Assembly: GCA_964645045.1 (NCBI GenBank)
Contig: CAZXYZ010000043.1
Span: 16,737-80,736 of the forward strand
DNA from: Anammoximicrobium sp964645045
GTDB lineage: Bacteria; Planctomycetota; Planctomycetia; Pirellulales; Pirellulaceae
DNA: 64,000 bases
Reading direction: 5' to 3'
A model generated the notes under the pieces. It did not search any database and was not told the origin of the DNA. It saw only the letters and a program-made list of their open reading frames with translations. A program made the position numbers and the translations under genes. Below, piece by piece: positions 39,661 through 48,357 of this stretch; positions within the stretch are counted from its first letter, which is position 1; each line of letters begins with the position of its first letter.

Positions 39661-42021
39661 ATGGTCCGATCGCTTGTTGGTTGCTTCGCAGTTCTTGCGG
39701 TCTTGTTGGGCACCGTCCAAGCGGTTCGAGCCGAGGTGACGCCGGACGACGTGCGGGATGCCATTGCGACGGGGGTGCGATTTCTTAAGAGCCAGCAGTT
39801 GAAGGACCGCGGCAACTGGCCGGATCGAGTGGGGTATCCGGGCGGGGTGACGGCCCTGTGTACGCTGGCCCTGCTGGAATCCGGCGAGCCGCGGAATTCC
39901 CCGGCCATGGAAAAGGCGATGGCCTATTTGCGGCAACTGGGCGAGCCGCAAGCGGTCTATGTGACCGCGCTGCAGACGATGGTCTTTTGTACGGCTGAGC
40001 CGAAAAAGGACATGCTGCTGATTCAGCGGAACGCCGATTGGCTGGCGCGGGCACAAATCATGCAGGGCGAACGGGCCGGGGCGTGGACCTATTTTTCGGT
40101 GGCCGACACGCAGGCCCGGGGCGACAACTCGAATTCGCAATTCGCCCTGTTGGGCTTGCACGAGGCCGAACAGGTGGGCATCAAGGTCGACGACGCGACC
40201 TGGCAGCGGGCGCTGGATTACTGGCTCAGCTGCCAGCGGGCGGACGGGGCTTGGAGCTACTACAAAGCGCTGAAGGACCAGCCGGAGGCGGCCCCGACCG
40301 GCAGCATGACGTGCGCCGGGATCGGGGCGATGGTGATTTCCCAAGGGCGGCTCAGCGAAGGGGACGCACGCGTCGTGGAAGGCACGATCCGCTGCTGTTG
40401 CGGGCAGACGGATGACGACCAGTTGCAGCGGGCCCTGGAATGGCTGGGCGGCAAGTTTACCGTCAACGCCAACCCCAGTCCGGCCGGCTTCGGCGGGATC
40501 AACTTGGGCCGCTCGGGTTTGTTTTACTACCTGTACGGCGTGGAACGCGTCGGCCGCTTGACCGGCCGCCGTTTCCTGGGCAAGCACGACTGGTACCGGC
40601 AAGGCGCCGAGATGCTGGTGCAGCAGCAGGACAAGCTGTCCGGCTTCTGGCGCGGCGATGGCAGCGGTGAAGATAATCCGCTGATCGCCACGTCGTTCGC
40701 GCTGCTGTTCCTGTCCAAGGGCCGCCGGCCGGTGGCGATCTCCAAGTTGCAGCACGGCTACACCAACGACTGGGACTTGCACCGTAGCGGCGTCCACAAC
40801 CTGATCCGGCACGTGGAACCGCTGTGGCGGCAGAAGCTCACCTGGCAGACGATTGACGCCCGGGCCGCCAGCGTCGAAGATCTGTTGGAATCGCCGGTCC
40901 TGTTCCTCAGCGGCCGGGAGGCGTTGGAGTTGACGGTCGAACAGAAACAGAACCTCAAGCAGTACGTCGCTCAAGGCGGGTTTATCTTTGCCGAAGCGTG
41001 CTGTGATGGCGAAAAATTCGACCAGGCGTTCCGGCAGCTGATGAAGGAGCTGTTTCCCGACAGCGCGTTGCGGCTGCTGCCCCCGGAACACGTGATCTGG
41101 TTCGCCCAGGAGCGGGTTGCGCCCGACCACATGCGGCCGCTGTACGGCATCGACGCCTGTTGCCGGACCAGCGTCGTCTATTGCCCGAAGGATCTCTCGT
41201 GCCTGTGGGAGCTGAGCCGCGGCGGACGCGACACCGGTTATCCGCAGGCGGTCAAGGACGAGATTAAAGCCGGCTTGGCGATCGGCGCCAACGTGCTGGC
41301 TTATGCGACGAATCGGCAACTAAAAGACAAACTCGAACGCCCGCGGATCTCGACGCAGGGCGACCCGAACGAGAACGTGTCGCGCGGCGTGCTGGTGATT
41401 CCCAAGCTGGTTCACGGCGGGGGCAGCGACGAAGCGGCCAACGCGCTGCCTCGGCTGCTGGGCGTGCTGCGCACGGAGGTTGGTTTACGAGTCGCTGCGG
41501 AACCGCTGCACGTGTCCACGGACGATCCCCAACTGCTCGACCACGCGGTGGCCTTTATTCACGGCCGGCGGGATTTTCGCTTCAGCGAGAGACAGCGGAA
41601 GGCGTTGGCGACTTATCTGCGCCGCGGCGGCTTCCTGTTCGGCGACGCGATTTGCGCCAACACGCAGTTTGCGGATGCTCTGCGGCGCGAGATCAAAGCC
41701 GCGTTGCCCGAGGCCGAATTCGTCCGGTTGCCGGAAAACCATCCCCTCTTCACCCAGCAATACCGGGGATACGATCTGTCGACGGTCACGCTGCGCGACC
41801 CCCAAGTCCGCACGGCGAACGACCCGCTGAACGCCCGGCAGATGCAGATCAAGCCGCTGCTGGAGGGCGTCCAACTGGAGGGCCGGCTTGCGGTCGTGTT
41901 CTCGCCCTATGATATTAGTTGTGCAATGGAAAACGCCGCATCGCTGGACTGTAAAGGGTACGTTCCCGCGGATGCGGCCCGGCTGGTCGTCAATATCGTG
42001 ATGTTCGCGTTGCAGCAGTGA
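39661..42021 (+). CDS. Exported DUF4159 protein with squalene-cyclase-like N-terminal fold
   Basis: A 786-residue secreted protein. The ATG at 39661 is preferred because GGAAGGGAG precedes it and a good signal peptide follows (MVRSLVGCFAVLAVLLGTVQ, cleavage after AVRA). Residues about 25-360 are an alpha/alpha toroid of the prenyltransferase/squalene-cyclase type, with repeated GAW and DNSNSQFALLGL motifs. Two DUF4159-like segments follow, about 400-620 (LFLSGREALELTVEQKQNLK and GGFIFAEACC) and 625-785 (GGFLFGDAICAN). DUF4159 folds like a glutamine-amidotransferase-type flavodoxin, and its function is not known. The gene is monocistronic. Confidence 0.85.
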   Translation: MVRSLVGCFAVLAVLLGTVQAVRAEVTPDDVRDAIATGVRFLKSQQLKDRGNWPDRVGYPGGVTALCTLALLESGEPRNSPAMEKAMAYLRQLGEPQAVYVTALQTMVFCTAEPKKDMLLIQRNADWLARAQIMQGERAGAWTYFSVADTQARGDNSNSQFALLGLHEAEQVGIKVDDATWQRALDYWLSCQRADGAWSYYKALKDQPEAAPTGSMTCAGIGAMVISQGRLSEGDARVVEGTIRCCCGQTDDDQLQRALEWLGGKFTVNANPSPAGFGGINLGRSGLFYYLYGVERVGRLTGRRFLGKHDWYRQGAEMLVQQQDKLSGFWRGDGSGEDNPLIATSFALLFLSKGRRPVAISKLQHGYTNDWDLHRSGVHNLIRHVEPLWRQKLTWQTIDARAASVEDLLESPVLFLSGREALELTVEQKQNLKQYVAQGGFIFAEACCDGEKFDQAFRQLMKELFPDSALRLLPPEHVIWFAQERVAPDHMRPLYGIDACCRTSVVYCPKDLSCLWELSRGGRDTGYPQAVKDEIKAGLAIGANVLAYATNRQLKDKLERPRISTQGDPNENVSRGVLVIPKLVHGGGSDEAANALPRLLGVLRTEVGLRVAAEPLHVSTDDPQLLDHAVAFIHGRRDFRFSERQRKALATYLRRGGFLFGDAICANTQFADALRREIKAALPEAEFVRLPENHPLFTQQYRGYDLSTVTLRDPQVRTANDPLNARQMQIKPLLEGVQLEGRLAVVFSPYDISCAMENAASLDCKGYVPADAARLVVNIVMFALQQ

Positions 42022-42075
42022 ACAAAGTCGAAAAGTGCAAGAGTCGAAGAGTCGAAGAGTGCAAAGGCTGGATCG
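42022..42075. repeat. Short AGTCGAAG tandem-like spacer
   Basis: The spacer before pncA contains AAAGTCGAAAAGTGCAAGAG and then AGTCGAAGAGTCGAAGAGTG, an irregular array of an AGT(C)GAAG unit. The same unit type fills the spacer before the actDE gene (48261-48350). Confidence 0.7.
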
Positions 42076-42693
42076 ATGCAAGCGTTGATTTTGGTCGACA
42101 TCCAAAATGATTTCCTGCCGGGCGGGGCTTTGGCGGTGCCGGCGGGGAACGAAGTGGTTGCGGTGGCGAACCGATTGATGGATTGCTTTCCGTTGATCGT
42201 CGCCACGCAGGACTGGCATCCGGCGGACCACGGCAGTTTTGCCAGTCAGCATCCGGGGCGTCAGGCGGGTGAGGTGATCCAACTGCATGGCATTCCGCAG
42301 ATCCTTTGGCCGGATCATTGCGTGCAGGGAACTGAGGGCGCTGAATTCGCTCCGGGATTTGCCGTCGAACGGGTGCAGCAGATTTTTCACAAAGGCGTGG
42401 ACCGCGACATTGACAGTTACAGCGGCTTTTTCGACAACCGACGGCTCCGGTCCACGGGACTGGGCGAGTTCCTTCGGGAACGCGGAGCCACCGAGATCGC
42501 CATCGCGGGCTTGGCTACCGACTATTGCGTCAAGTTTTCGGTCCTGGACGCCGTTCAACTAGGCTTCCGCGTCCGCGTGATCGAAGACGGTTGCCGAGGC
42601 GTGGAGTTGCAGCCCGGCGACTCGGCTCGAGCGCTGCAGGAAATGCAAGACGCCGGGGCACGAATTGTGGCGAGTCTGGACTCGGCGTGGTAG
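42076..42693 (+). CDS. pncA: Nicotinamidase
   Basis: A 205-residue isochorismatase-fold enzyme hydrolysing nicotinamide to nicotinate in NAD salvage. The catalytic triad is Asp8 (LVDIQNDFLPGG), Lys106 (FHKG) and Cys151 (TDYCVKFS). The metal site DWHPADHGSF is as in PncA and not in plain isochorismatases. LWPDHCVQGT is also conserved. No linked NAD genes are seen. The ATG follows the AGTCGAAG spacer. Confidence 0.93.
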   Translation: MQALILVDIQNDFLPGGALAVPAGNEVVAVANRLMDCFPLIVATQDWHPADHGSFASQHPGRQAGEVIQLHGIPQILWPDHCVQGTEGAEFAPGFAVERVQQIFHKGVDRDIDSYSGFFDNRRLRSTGLGEFLRERGATEIAIAGLATDYCVKFSVLDAVQLGFRVRVIEDGCRGVELQPGDSARALQEMQDAGARIVASLDSAW

Positions 42694-42721
42694 AGATCTC
42701 CGAGCGAACCTCAATCCCAAG

Positions 42722-42873
42722 TGGCGAACGGCTAGAGTAAGCCCGCCGGTTTTCCGCACGGCCGCATGTTTGCACGAGGGGTTGACCATCTCACGTTCTG
42801 TGAAATCCGCTGACGGAAGGCGTTGGGTCCGCAAAGACGATACACCGGTGGGCTTACGCCTCACCGTTCGCCA
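42722..42873. repeat. MITE-like element, 152 bp, with about 30-bp terminal inverted repeats
   Basis: TGGCGAACGG (42722-42731) and TAAGCCCGCCGGT (42738-42750) face ACCGGTGGGCTTA (42844-42856) and CCGTTCGCCA (42864-42873) in inverted order, leaving about 90 bp inside. The inside has no coding frame. It lies in the 434-bp gap (42694-43127) between pncA and the respiratory operon, in which no gene was found. Confidence 0.7.
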
Positions 42874-43127
42874 GATTTCTGCATCGTTTGGGGAGATTCT
42901 CGCCCCCCGGCTCTCGACTCAGGACCCTGGACTTTGGACTGAACTACGCCCCTTGCGGGTTGCCGCCCGTTCGGATAATCTTCTCGACGTTTGTTGTGTC
43001 GTAGAAAGAACTTCCGTCTACAACGGTTTGTTTGTCAGCTAAGACGGCATCTGGTAGACTCGCCGCTGGTTGCTAAACTACTTGGGTTCGCGGTCTTACC
43101 GTCAGGGGTGGTTGAGGATTCCTGCCG

Positions 43128-43811
43128 ATGGACAGATTTCGTTTTCCAAACTGGACGAACAAGCTGGTCGTCGTCCTTCTGGCTTCCGTGCTGCTCGGAC
43201 TTGGTTACATCGGGGCGGTGGGAGCTTACGGGACGGCGGCGGGTACGATCCAAGTCGGTTACTCGCCGCAGCAGCCGGTGCCGTTCAGTCATAAGCTGCA
43301 TGCCGGCAAGCTGAAGATGGATTGCCGTTACTGCCACAACACCGTGGATCAGGCAGCCCATGCGGCGATCCCACCGACAGCCACTTGTGTTAACTGCCAC
43401 AGCGCTGCCGCGACGGACGGTTCGGTGCCGGTCGCGGCCATTTTCTCGAAGAGTCCCAAGCTGCAGCCGGTCCGCGAGTCGCAAGTGACGGGCAATCCGA
43501 TTCCCTGGGTCCGCGTACACAATTTGGCCGATTTTGTGTACTTCAATCATGCGGCGCACGTGAATCGGGGCGTCAGCTGTGTGTCGTGTCACGGCCGGAT
43601 CGACAAGATGGATCAGGTCTATCAGGCCCAGCCGCTGACGATGAAGTGGTGCCTCGACTGCCACCGCAACCCGGACCCGCACTTACGCCCGTTGGACCAC
43701 ATCACCCAGCTGGATTGGCAGCCCGATCAGGACCCCGCCATCGTGGGCGCGGAGGTCCGCAGCAAACTGAAAATCAATCCCTCGACCAACTGTTCCACGT
43801 GTCACCGATGA
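43128..43811 (+). CDS. actA: Alternative complex III subunit A, multihaem cytochrome c
   Basis: A 227-residue membrane-anchored periplasmic cytochrome. One N-terminal helix (about 10-32) is followed by five CxxCH haem sites: CRYCH, CVNCH, CVSCH, CLDCH and the terminal CSTCH. This matches the pentahaem ActA of alternative complex III, the non-homologous replacement for cytochrome bc1 that oxidises quinol and reduces cytochrome c. It opens a long rightward operon and overlaps actB by four bases (43808-43811). Confidence 0.92.
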   Translation: MDRFRFPNWTNKLVVVLLASVLLGLGYIGAVGAYGTAAGTIQVGYSPQQPVPFSHKLHAGKLKMDCRYCHNTVDQAAHAAIPPTATCVNCHSAAATDGSVPVAAIFSKSPKLQPVRESQVTGNPIPWVRVHNLADFVYFNHAAHVNRGVSCVSCHGRIDKMDQVYQAQPLTMKWCLDCHRNPDPHLRPLDHITQLDWQPDQDPAIVGAEVRSKLKINPSTNCSTCHR

Positions 43812-46800
43812 TGGCAAGCAGCACTGGGAAGCGATACTGGCGGAGTCTGAGCGAACTGGAGAACGCGCCGGAGTTTGAAGAATTCCTGCAGCGCGAGTTC
43901 CCGGTAGCGGCTGCCGAGTTCCCCGACGGCATTTCGCGGCGCCGCTGGCTGCAGCTAATGGCCGCTTCGCTGGCTTTCGGCGGCCTGGCGGGGTGCCGGT
44001 ATCGCGAAGAGAAGATCGCGCCGTTGGCCAAGCGGCCCGAAGACTGGGTTCCGGGCAAGCCGCAACGGTACGCCACCTCGATCGAACTGGCCGGTGCGAC
44101 GCGGCACTTGTTGGTGACCTGCTACGATGGGCGGCCGATCAAGGTCGAAGGCAATCCGGACCATCCGTACAGTTTGGGAGCGACGGATATGTACTCCCAG
44201 GCGTGCGTCTTGGATCTGTACGATCCGGACCGCTGCGGGGACGTGCGGCAGCGTGACCAGGGGCAAGCGTTCACGAAAACGTGGGACGATTTCGCCGCGT
44301 TCGCGGCCATGCATTTTCAAGCTCAGAACGATCAAGGCGGCGAAGGGCTGTGCGTGCTGCTCGAGCCGACCGAATCGGCCGCAGTCCACGGGCAGTTGTC
44401 GGCCCTCAAGGCGGCGTTTCCAAAGGCGGAACTGTTTCGTTATGCTCCGCTGGACCGGGATAACGAACGCCGCGGGGCGGAATTGGCGTTCGGCAAAGCC
44501 GTCCGCACGCATCTGAGCCTGGACACGGCGCAGATCATCGTCTGCCTGGACGCCGACCTGCTGGGCGATCATCCGGCGTCGTTGCGTTTGGCTCGCCAGT
44601 TCGCCGACGGTCGAGACGTGGCGAGCGCGGCGGATCCGAAGTCCAGCCGCATGAACCGGCTGTACGTGGCGGAAAGCCAGTACTCGACGACCGGCGCGAT
44701 GGCCGACCACCGGCTGGCCGTGCGGTCGACGGACATCGCAGCGCTGGCCGCGGACCTGGAGAAACGCATCCGCGCGATGCTGGACGCTGGCAAAGTCCAG
44801 AATCCGGCTGCTGAAGGATCTCGCCGGGATCGCGTCCTGCAGGCCATGGCTGCCGACCTGTTCGAGCATCGGGGGACCGGCATGATCGCGGTCGGGCCGC
44901 GGCAGTCCGCCGAGGTTCACGCCCAAGTCCACCGTTTGAACGGGCTGCTGGGCAACGCCGGCAAGACCGTCACCTACACGGATGAACCGGCTGCGGGCTA
45001 CGCGGCTCCGTGCGGCGATCTAGCCGACTTGGCCAAGCGGATGCAGGCCGGCAGCGTCAAGACGCTGCTGATCCTGGGGGGAAACCCCGTGTATGACGCG
45101 CCGGCGGACCTGGAATTCGAGCAGGCGCTGGCCAAGGTGGGCACGGCAATTCATTTGAGCAGCCACGAGAACGAGACCTCGCAGCACTGCCAATGGCTGT
45201 TGCCGCAGACGCATCCCTTCGAGACCTGGGGCGATTGCCGCGCGGTGGACGGCACGATTTGCGTGACGCAGCCGCTGATTGAAACGTTGCTGGGCGGCAA
45301 GTCCCCGCTGGAACTCCTGGCCCTGCTGCTGGGCGACAAGTCGGACGCGCAAACGCTCGTCCGGCGCTCGATCGATCGGTTGGCCGGACGGACCTTGAGC
45401 GACAAGGAATGGCGCAAGCTGCTGCACGACGGTTTCCTGGCCGGCAGCGGTCTGAAGCCGGTTTCCGTCGAACCGCAGGAGCCGGTGGCGGCCGCAGCCA
45501 AGCCGGCGGTGGATGGCGAACTGGAACTGGTTTTCTGCCGCAGCGAGGCGGTCTACGACGGCCGGTTCGCCAACAACGGCTGGCTGCAGGAAACGCCGCA
45601 TCTGGTCTCCAAGCTGACTTGGGACAACGCGGCCCTGGTCAGTCCCGCCACCGCGAAGAAACTGGGGCTCGAAATCGGCTCGATGGTGCGATTGGAACTC
45701 GCGGGCCGCAGTTTGGAGATCCCCGCCTTTGTTTTGCCGGGGCAAGCCGACGATTCAATCGGCGTGGCTTTGGGATACGGCCGCACGTCGGCGGGACTAG
45801 TCGGTGGCAGTGCGCAGCGGGGAATCGCGCCGGTGGGCGTCAACGTGACGCCGATGCGTACGACGGCCGCGATGCACGTGGCGGCCGGAGTGAAAGTCAC
45901 GCCGCTCGGCGGCGGGTACAAATTCGCGTTGACTCAGGACCATCACGCGATCGACAAAGTCGGCCTGGAGGCGATCGGCCATCGCGTGGGCGAACTGATC
46001 CGCGAAGGCACGCACGACCAGTACCAGGCCGACCCGCACTTTGCCCAGCACACCGGTCACAAGCTGGAGTCGCTGTGGCAGGAGGTGTCCTACGAAGGCC
46101 AGCAGGCCTGGGGCATGTCGATCGACTTGAACAAGTGCATCGGCTGCAACGCCTGCCTGGTCGCGTGCCAGGCCGAAAACAATGTCCCGGTCGTGGGCAA
46201 GGACCAGGTCGCACGGGGACGCGAAATGCACTGGATCCGCATCGACCGCTACTTCCGCGGCAGCGGTGCGGAAGACGAAGATTTGCAGGTCGTCCACCAG
46301 CCGGTGATGTGCCAGCAGTGCGAGAACGCGCCGTGCGAGCAGGTCTGCCCGGTGGCGGCGACGGTCCACAGCCGCGAAGGTTTGAACGACATGGTCTACA
46401 ACCGCTGCATCGGGACGCGGTACTGTGCCAACAACTGTCCGTACAAAGTCCGGCGATTCAACTTTTTCAATAACACAAAGCACTTGGACGACCCGGATCG
46501 GCAGTTGCTGCAGCTGGCCGTTAACCCGGAAGTGACCGTCCGCAGCCGCGGCGTAATGGAAAAATGCACGTATTGCGTGCAGCGGATCCAGAATGCGAAG
46601 ATCGATGCCCGCAGCGAAGGCCGGTTAGTCCGCGACGGCGAAATCCAGACGGCGTGCCAGCAGGTCTGCCCAACGCGGGCCATCGAGTTTGGCGATCTGA
46701 ACAAGGACACCCGCGTGGCCAAGTCGCACCAGCAGGACCCGCGGGCGTACGGCATGTTGGCGGAATTGAATGTCAAGCCGCGGACGGTGTACTTGGCGCG

Positions 46801-46909
46801 GTTGCGGAACCCGCATCCGGCGTTGGCGGCGCAAGAGAACGAAATCCAACACACGAAACGCGAATCGCATGGCAACGGCAATGCAGGCAGTGATCGACAA
46901 CACGTTTGA
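43808..46909 (+). CDS. actB: Alternative complex III subunit B, fused molybdopterin-like and Fe-S domains
   Basis: A 1033-residue periplasmic iron-sulfur protein. A twin-arginine signal (SRRRWLQLMAASLAFGGLAG, then Cys) shows Tat export and probably lipidation. Residues about 100-750 are the molybdopterin-oxidoreductase-like half (ActB1), which in this complex lacks the cofactor. Residues about 770-1000 are the ferredoxin half (ActB2) with Cys clusters CIGCNACLVACQAE, CQQCENAPCEQVCP, CIGTRYCANNCP and CTYCVQ, enough for four clusters. The start is MM at 43808. It overlaps the actC start by 41 bases. Confidence 0.93.
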   Translation: MMASSTGKRYWRSLSELENAPEFEEFLQREFPVAAAEFPDGISRRRWLQLMAASLAFGGLAGCRYREEKIAPLAKRPEDWVPGKPQRYATSIELAGATRHLLVTCYDGRPIKVEGNPDHPYSLGATDMYSQACVLDLYDPDRCGDVRQRDQGQAFTKTWDDFAAFAAMHFQAQNDQGGEGLCVLLEPTESAAVHGQLSALKAAFPKAELFRYAPLDRDNERRGAELAFGKAVRTHLSLDTAQIIVCLDADLLGDHPASLRLARQFADGRDVASAADPKSSRMNRLYVAESQYSTTGAMADHRLAVRSTDIAALAADLEKRIRAMLDAGKVQNPAAEGSRRDRVLQAMAADLFEHRGTGMIAVGPRQSAEVHAQVHRLNGLLGNAGKTVTYTDEPAAGYAAPCGDLADLAKRMQAGSVKTLLILGGNPVYDAPADLEFEQALAKVGTAIHLSSHENETSQHCQWLLPQTHPFETWGDCRAVDGTICVTQPLIETLLGGKSPLELLALLLGDKSDAQTLVRRSIDRLAGRTLSDKEWRKLLHDGFLAGSGLKPVSVEPQEPVAAAAKPAVDGELELVFCRSEAVYDGRFANNGWLQETPHLVSKLTWDNAALVSPATAKKLGLEIGSMVRLELAGRSLEIPAFVLPGQADDSIGVALGYGRTSAGLVGGSAQRGIAPVGVNVTPMRTTAAMHVAAGVKVTPLGGGYKFALTQDHHAIDKVGLEAIGHRVGELIREGTHDQYQADPHFAQHTGHKLESLWQEVSYEGQQAWGMSIDLNKCIGCNACLVACQAENNVPVVGKDQVARGREMHWIRIDRYFRGSGAEDEDLQVVHQPVMCQQCENAPCEQVCPVAATVHSREGLNDMVYNRCIGTRYCANNCPYKVRRFNFFNNTKHLDDPDRQLLQLAVNPEVTVRSRGVMEKCTYCVQRIQNAKIDARSEGRLVRDGEIQTACQQVCPTRAIEFGDLNKDTRVAKSHQQDPRAYGMLAELNVKPRTVYLARLRNPHPALAAQENEIQHTKRESHGNGNAGSDRQHV

Positions 46910-48260
46910 TGACCCGGGAAGGCGGCCGACCTTGGTCACCGGCGGGCAGGATTTTGCCTCGGTAACCGACATGGTCTGCTCGATTGCCGAACGCGGCAAG
47001 CCGCCCTTGGCTTGGTACCTTGCGTTCGGGGTCGCGTCTTCCTTGGCCGCGATGTTTTTCGGCCTGATCGGCTACCTGATCACGACCGGCGTCGGCGTCT
47101 GGGGCAACAATGCTCCGGTGTTCTGGGCCTTTGACATTGTCAATTTTGTGTTCTGGGTCGGTATCGGCCACGCGGGAACCCTGATTTCGGCGATCTTGTT
47201 CTTGTTCCGGCAGAACTGGCGGACCAGCATCAACCGGTTTGCCGAGGCGATGACGATTTTCGCCGTGATTTGCGCCGCGATTTTTCCGGGCATTCACGTG
47301 GGCCGCGTGTGGTTCGCATACTGGCTGGTCCCGTATCCCTCCCAGCACTTGGCGATGTGGCCCAACTTCCGCAGTCCGCTGCTGTGGGACGTGTTCGCGG
47401 TCAACACCTATGCCAGCGTGTCGCTGTTGTTCTGGTACATGGGCATGATTCCGGACTTTGCCACGCTCCGCGACCGGGCCAAGTCCAAATGGCGGCAGCT
47501 GGCGTATGGAATCGCCGCCTTGGGCTGGAACGGCTCGGCGCGGCACTGGATGCGGTACGAAAAGGCGTACATGCTGCTGGCCGCTCTGGCGGCCCCGCTG
47601 GTGCTGAGCGTCCACTCGGTGGTTAGTTTCGACTTTGCCGTGTCCCAAGTCCCCGGCTGGCACACGACGATCTTCCCGCCGTACTTCGTGGCCGGGGCCG
47701 TGTTCGGCGGGTTTGCGATGGTCATCCTGCTGATCGTGCCGGCCCGCGAGTGGTTTGGGCTGAAGGACCTGGTCACGCTCCGGCACCTGGAGAACATGAA
47801 CAAAATTCTGCTCGCGACCGGCACGATGGTCGGGTTCGCCTATGCCACGGAATTCTTCATTGCTTGGTACGGCGGCAATCCGTACGAGCGGTTTGCCTTC
47901 ATCAATCGCGCCCTGGGGCCGTATGCCTGGGCGTACTGGACGATGATCACCTGCAACATCGTGGCGTCGCAGTTCCTCTGGTTCAAGAAGGTCCGCACGA
48001 CCTCCTGGATGATGTTGATCGTCGCGGCGGCGGTGACCGTGGGCATGTGGTTCGAGCGGTTTGTGATCATCGTCACGTCGCTCAGCCGGGATTACTTGCC
48101 GTCCAGCTGGGGGTTCTACAAGCCGACCCTGATCGACATCCTGATGCTGATCGGCTCGTTCGGCTTGTTCTTTACGCTGTTCCTGCTGTTTGTCCGCTAC
48201 CTGCCGATGGTGGCGATGGCCGAAGTGAAATCGGTGATGACGCATGAAGAAAGTCACTAA
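46869..48260 (+). CDS. actC: Alternative complex III subunit C, NrfD-like quinol-binding membrane protein
   Basis: A 463-residue NrfD/PsrC-like protein with about ten hydrophobic helices. Typical residues include WVGIGHAGTLISAILFLFRQ, the FPGIHVGR segment, and HSVVSFDFA with VPGWHTTIFPPYFVAGA, which line the quinol site and proton path in ActC. It starts inside the actB 3' end. It is the main quinol-oxidising membrane subunit. Confidence 0.93.
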   Translation: MATAMQAVIDNTFDDPGRRPTLVTGGQDFASVTDMVCSIAERGKPPLAWYLAFGVASSLAAMFFGLIGYLITTGVGVWGNNAPVFWAFDIVNFVFWVGIGHAGTLISAILFLFRQNWRTSINRFAEAMTIFAVICAAIFPGIHVGRVWFAYWLVPYPSQHLAMWPNFRSPLLWDVFAVNTYASVSLLFWYMGMIPDFATLRDRAKSKWRQLAYGIAALGWNGSARHWMRYEKAYMLLAALAAPLVLSVHSVVSFDFAVSQVPGWHTTIFPPYFVAGAVFGGFAMVILLIVPAREWFGLKDLVTLRHLENMNKILLATGTMVGFAYATEFFIAWYGGNPYERFAFINRALGPYAWAYWTMITCNIVASQFLWFKKVRTTSWMMLIVAAAVTVGMWFERFVIIVTSLSRDYLPSSWGFYKPTLIDILMLIGSFGLFFTLFLLFVRYLPMVAMAEVKSVMTHEESH

Positions 48261-48350
48261 GTCGCTAAGTCAATAAGTGACTGCGTCGAAGAGTTACTAA
48301 GTCAAAAAGTCGCAGAGTCGCTTAGTCGAAGAGTTGGAGAGATTTCAAGG
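48261..48350. repeat. AGTCGC(T/G)AAGT-type irregular tandem between actC and actDE
   Basis: About ten irregular copies of an AGTC(G/A)xxAAGT-like unit (for example AAGTCGCTAAGTCAATAAGT and GTCGAAGAGTTACTAAGTCA) fill the whole spacer within the operon. The unit resembles the spacer before pncA. It contains no clear stem-loop, and the ribosome site of the next gene (AAGG) follows it. Confidence 0.7.
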
Positions 48351-48357
48351 CGCGGAC

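Noticed and set aside
46773..48257. Long minus-strand frame opposite actC
   Set aside because: It is the mirror of a strongly conserved gene in high-GC DNA, with Arg/Pro/His-rich low-complexity composition and no family motifs.
48261..48350. CRISPR-like repeats
   Set aside because: Units are short, irregular and have no unique spacers; no cas genes are present.
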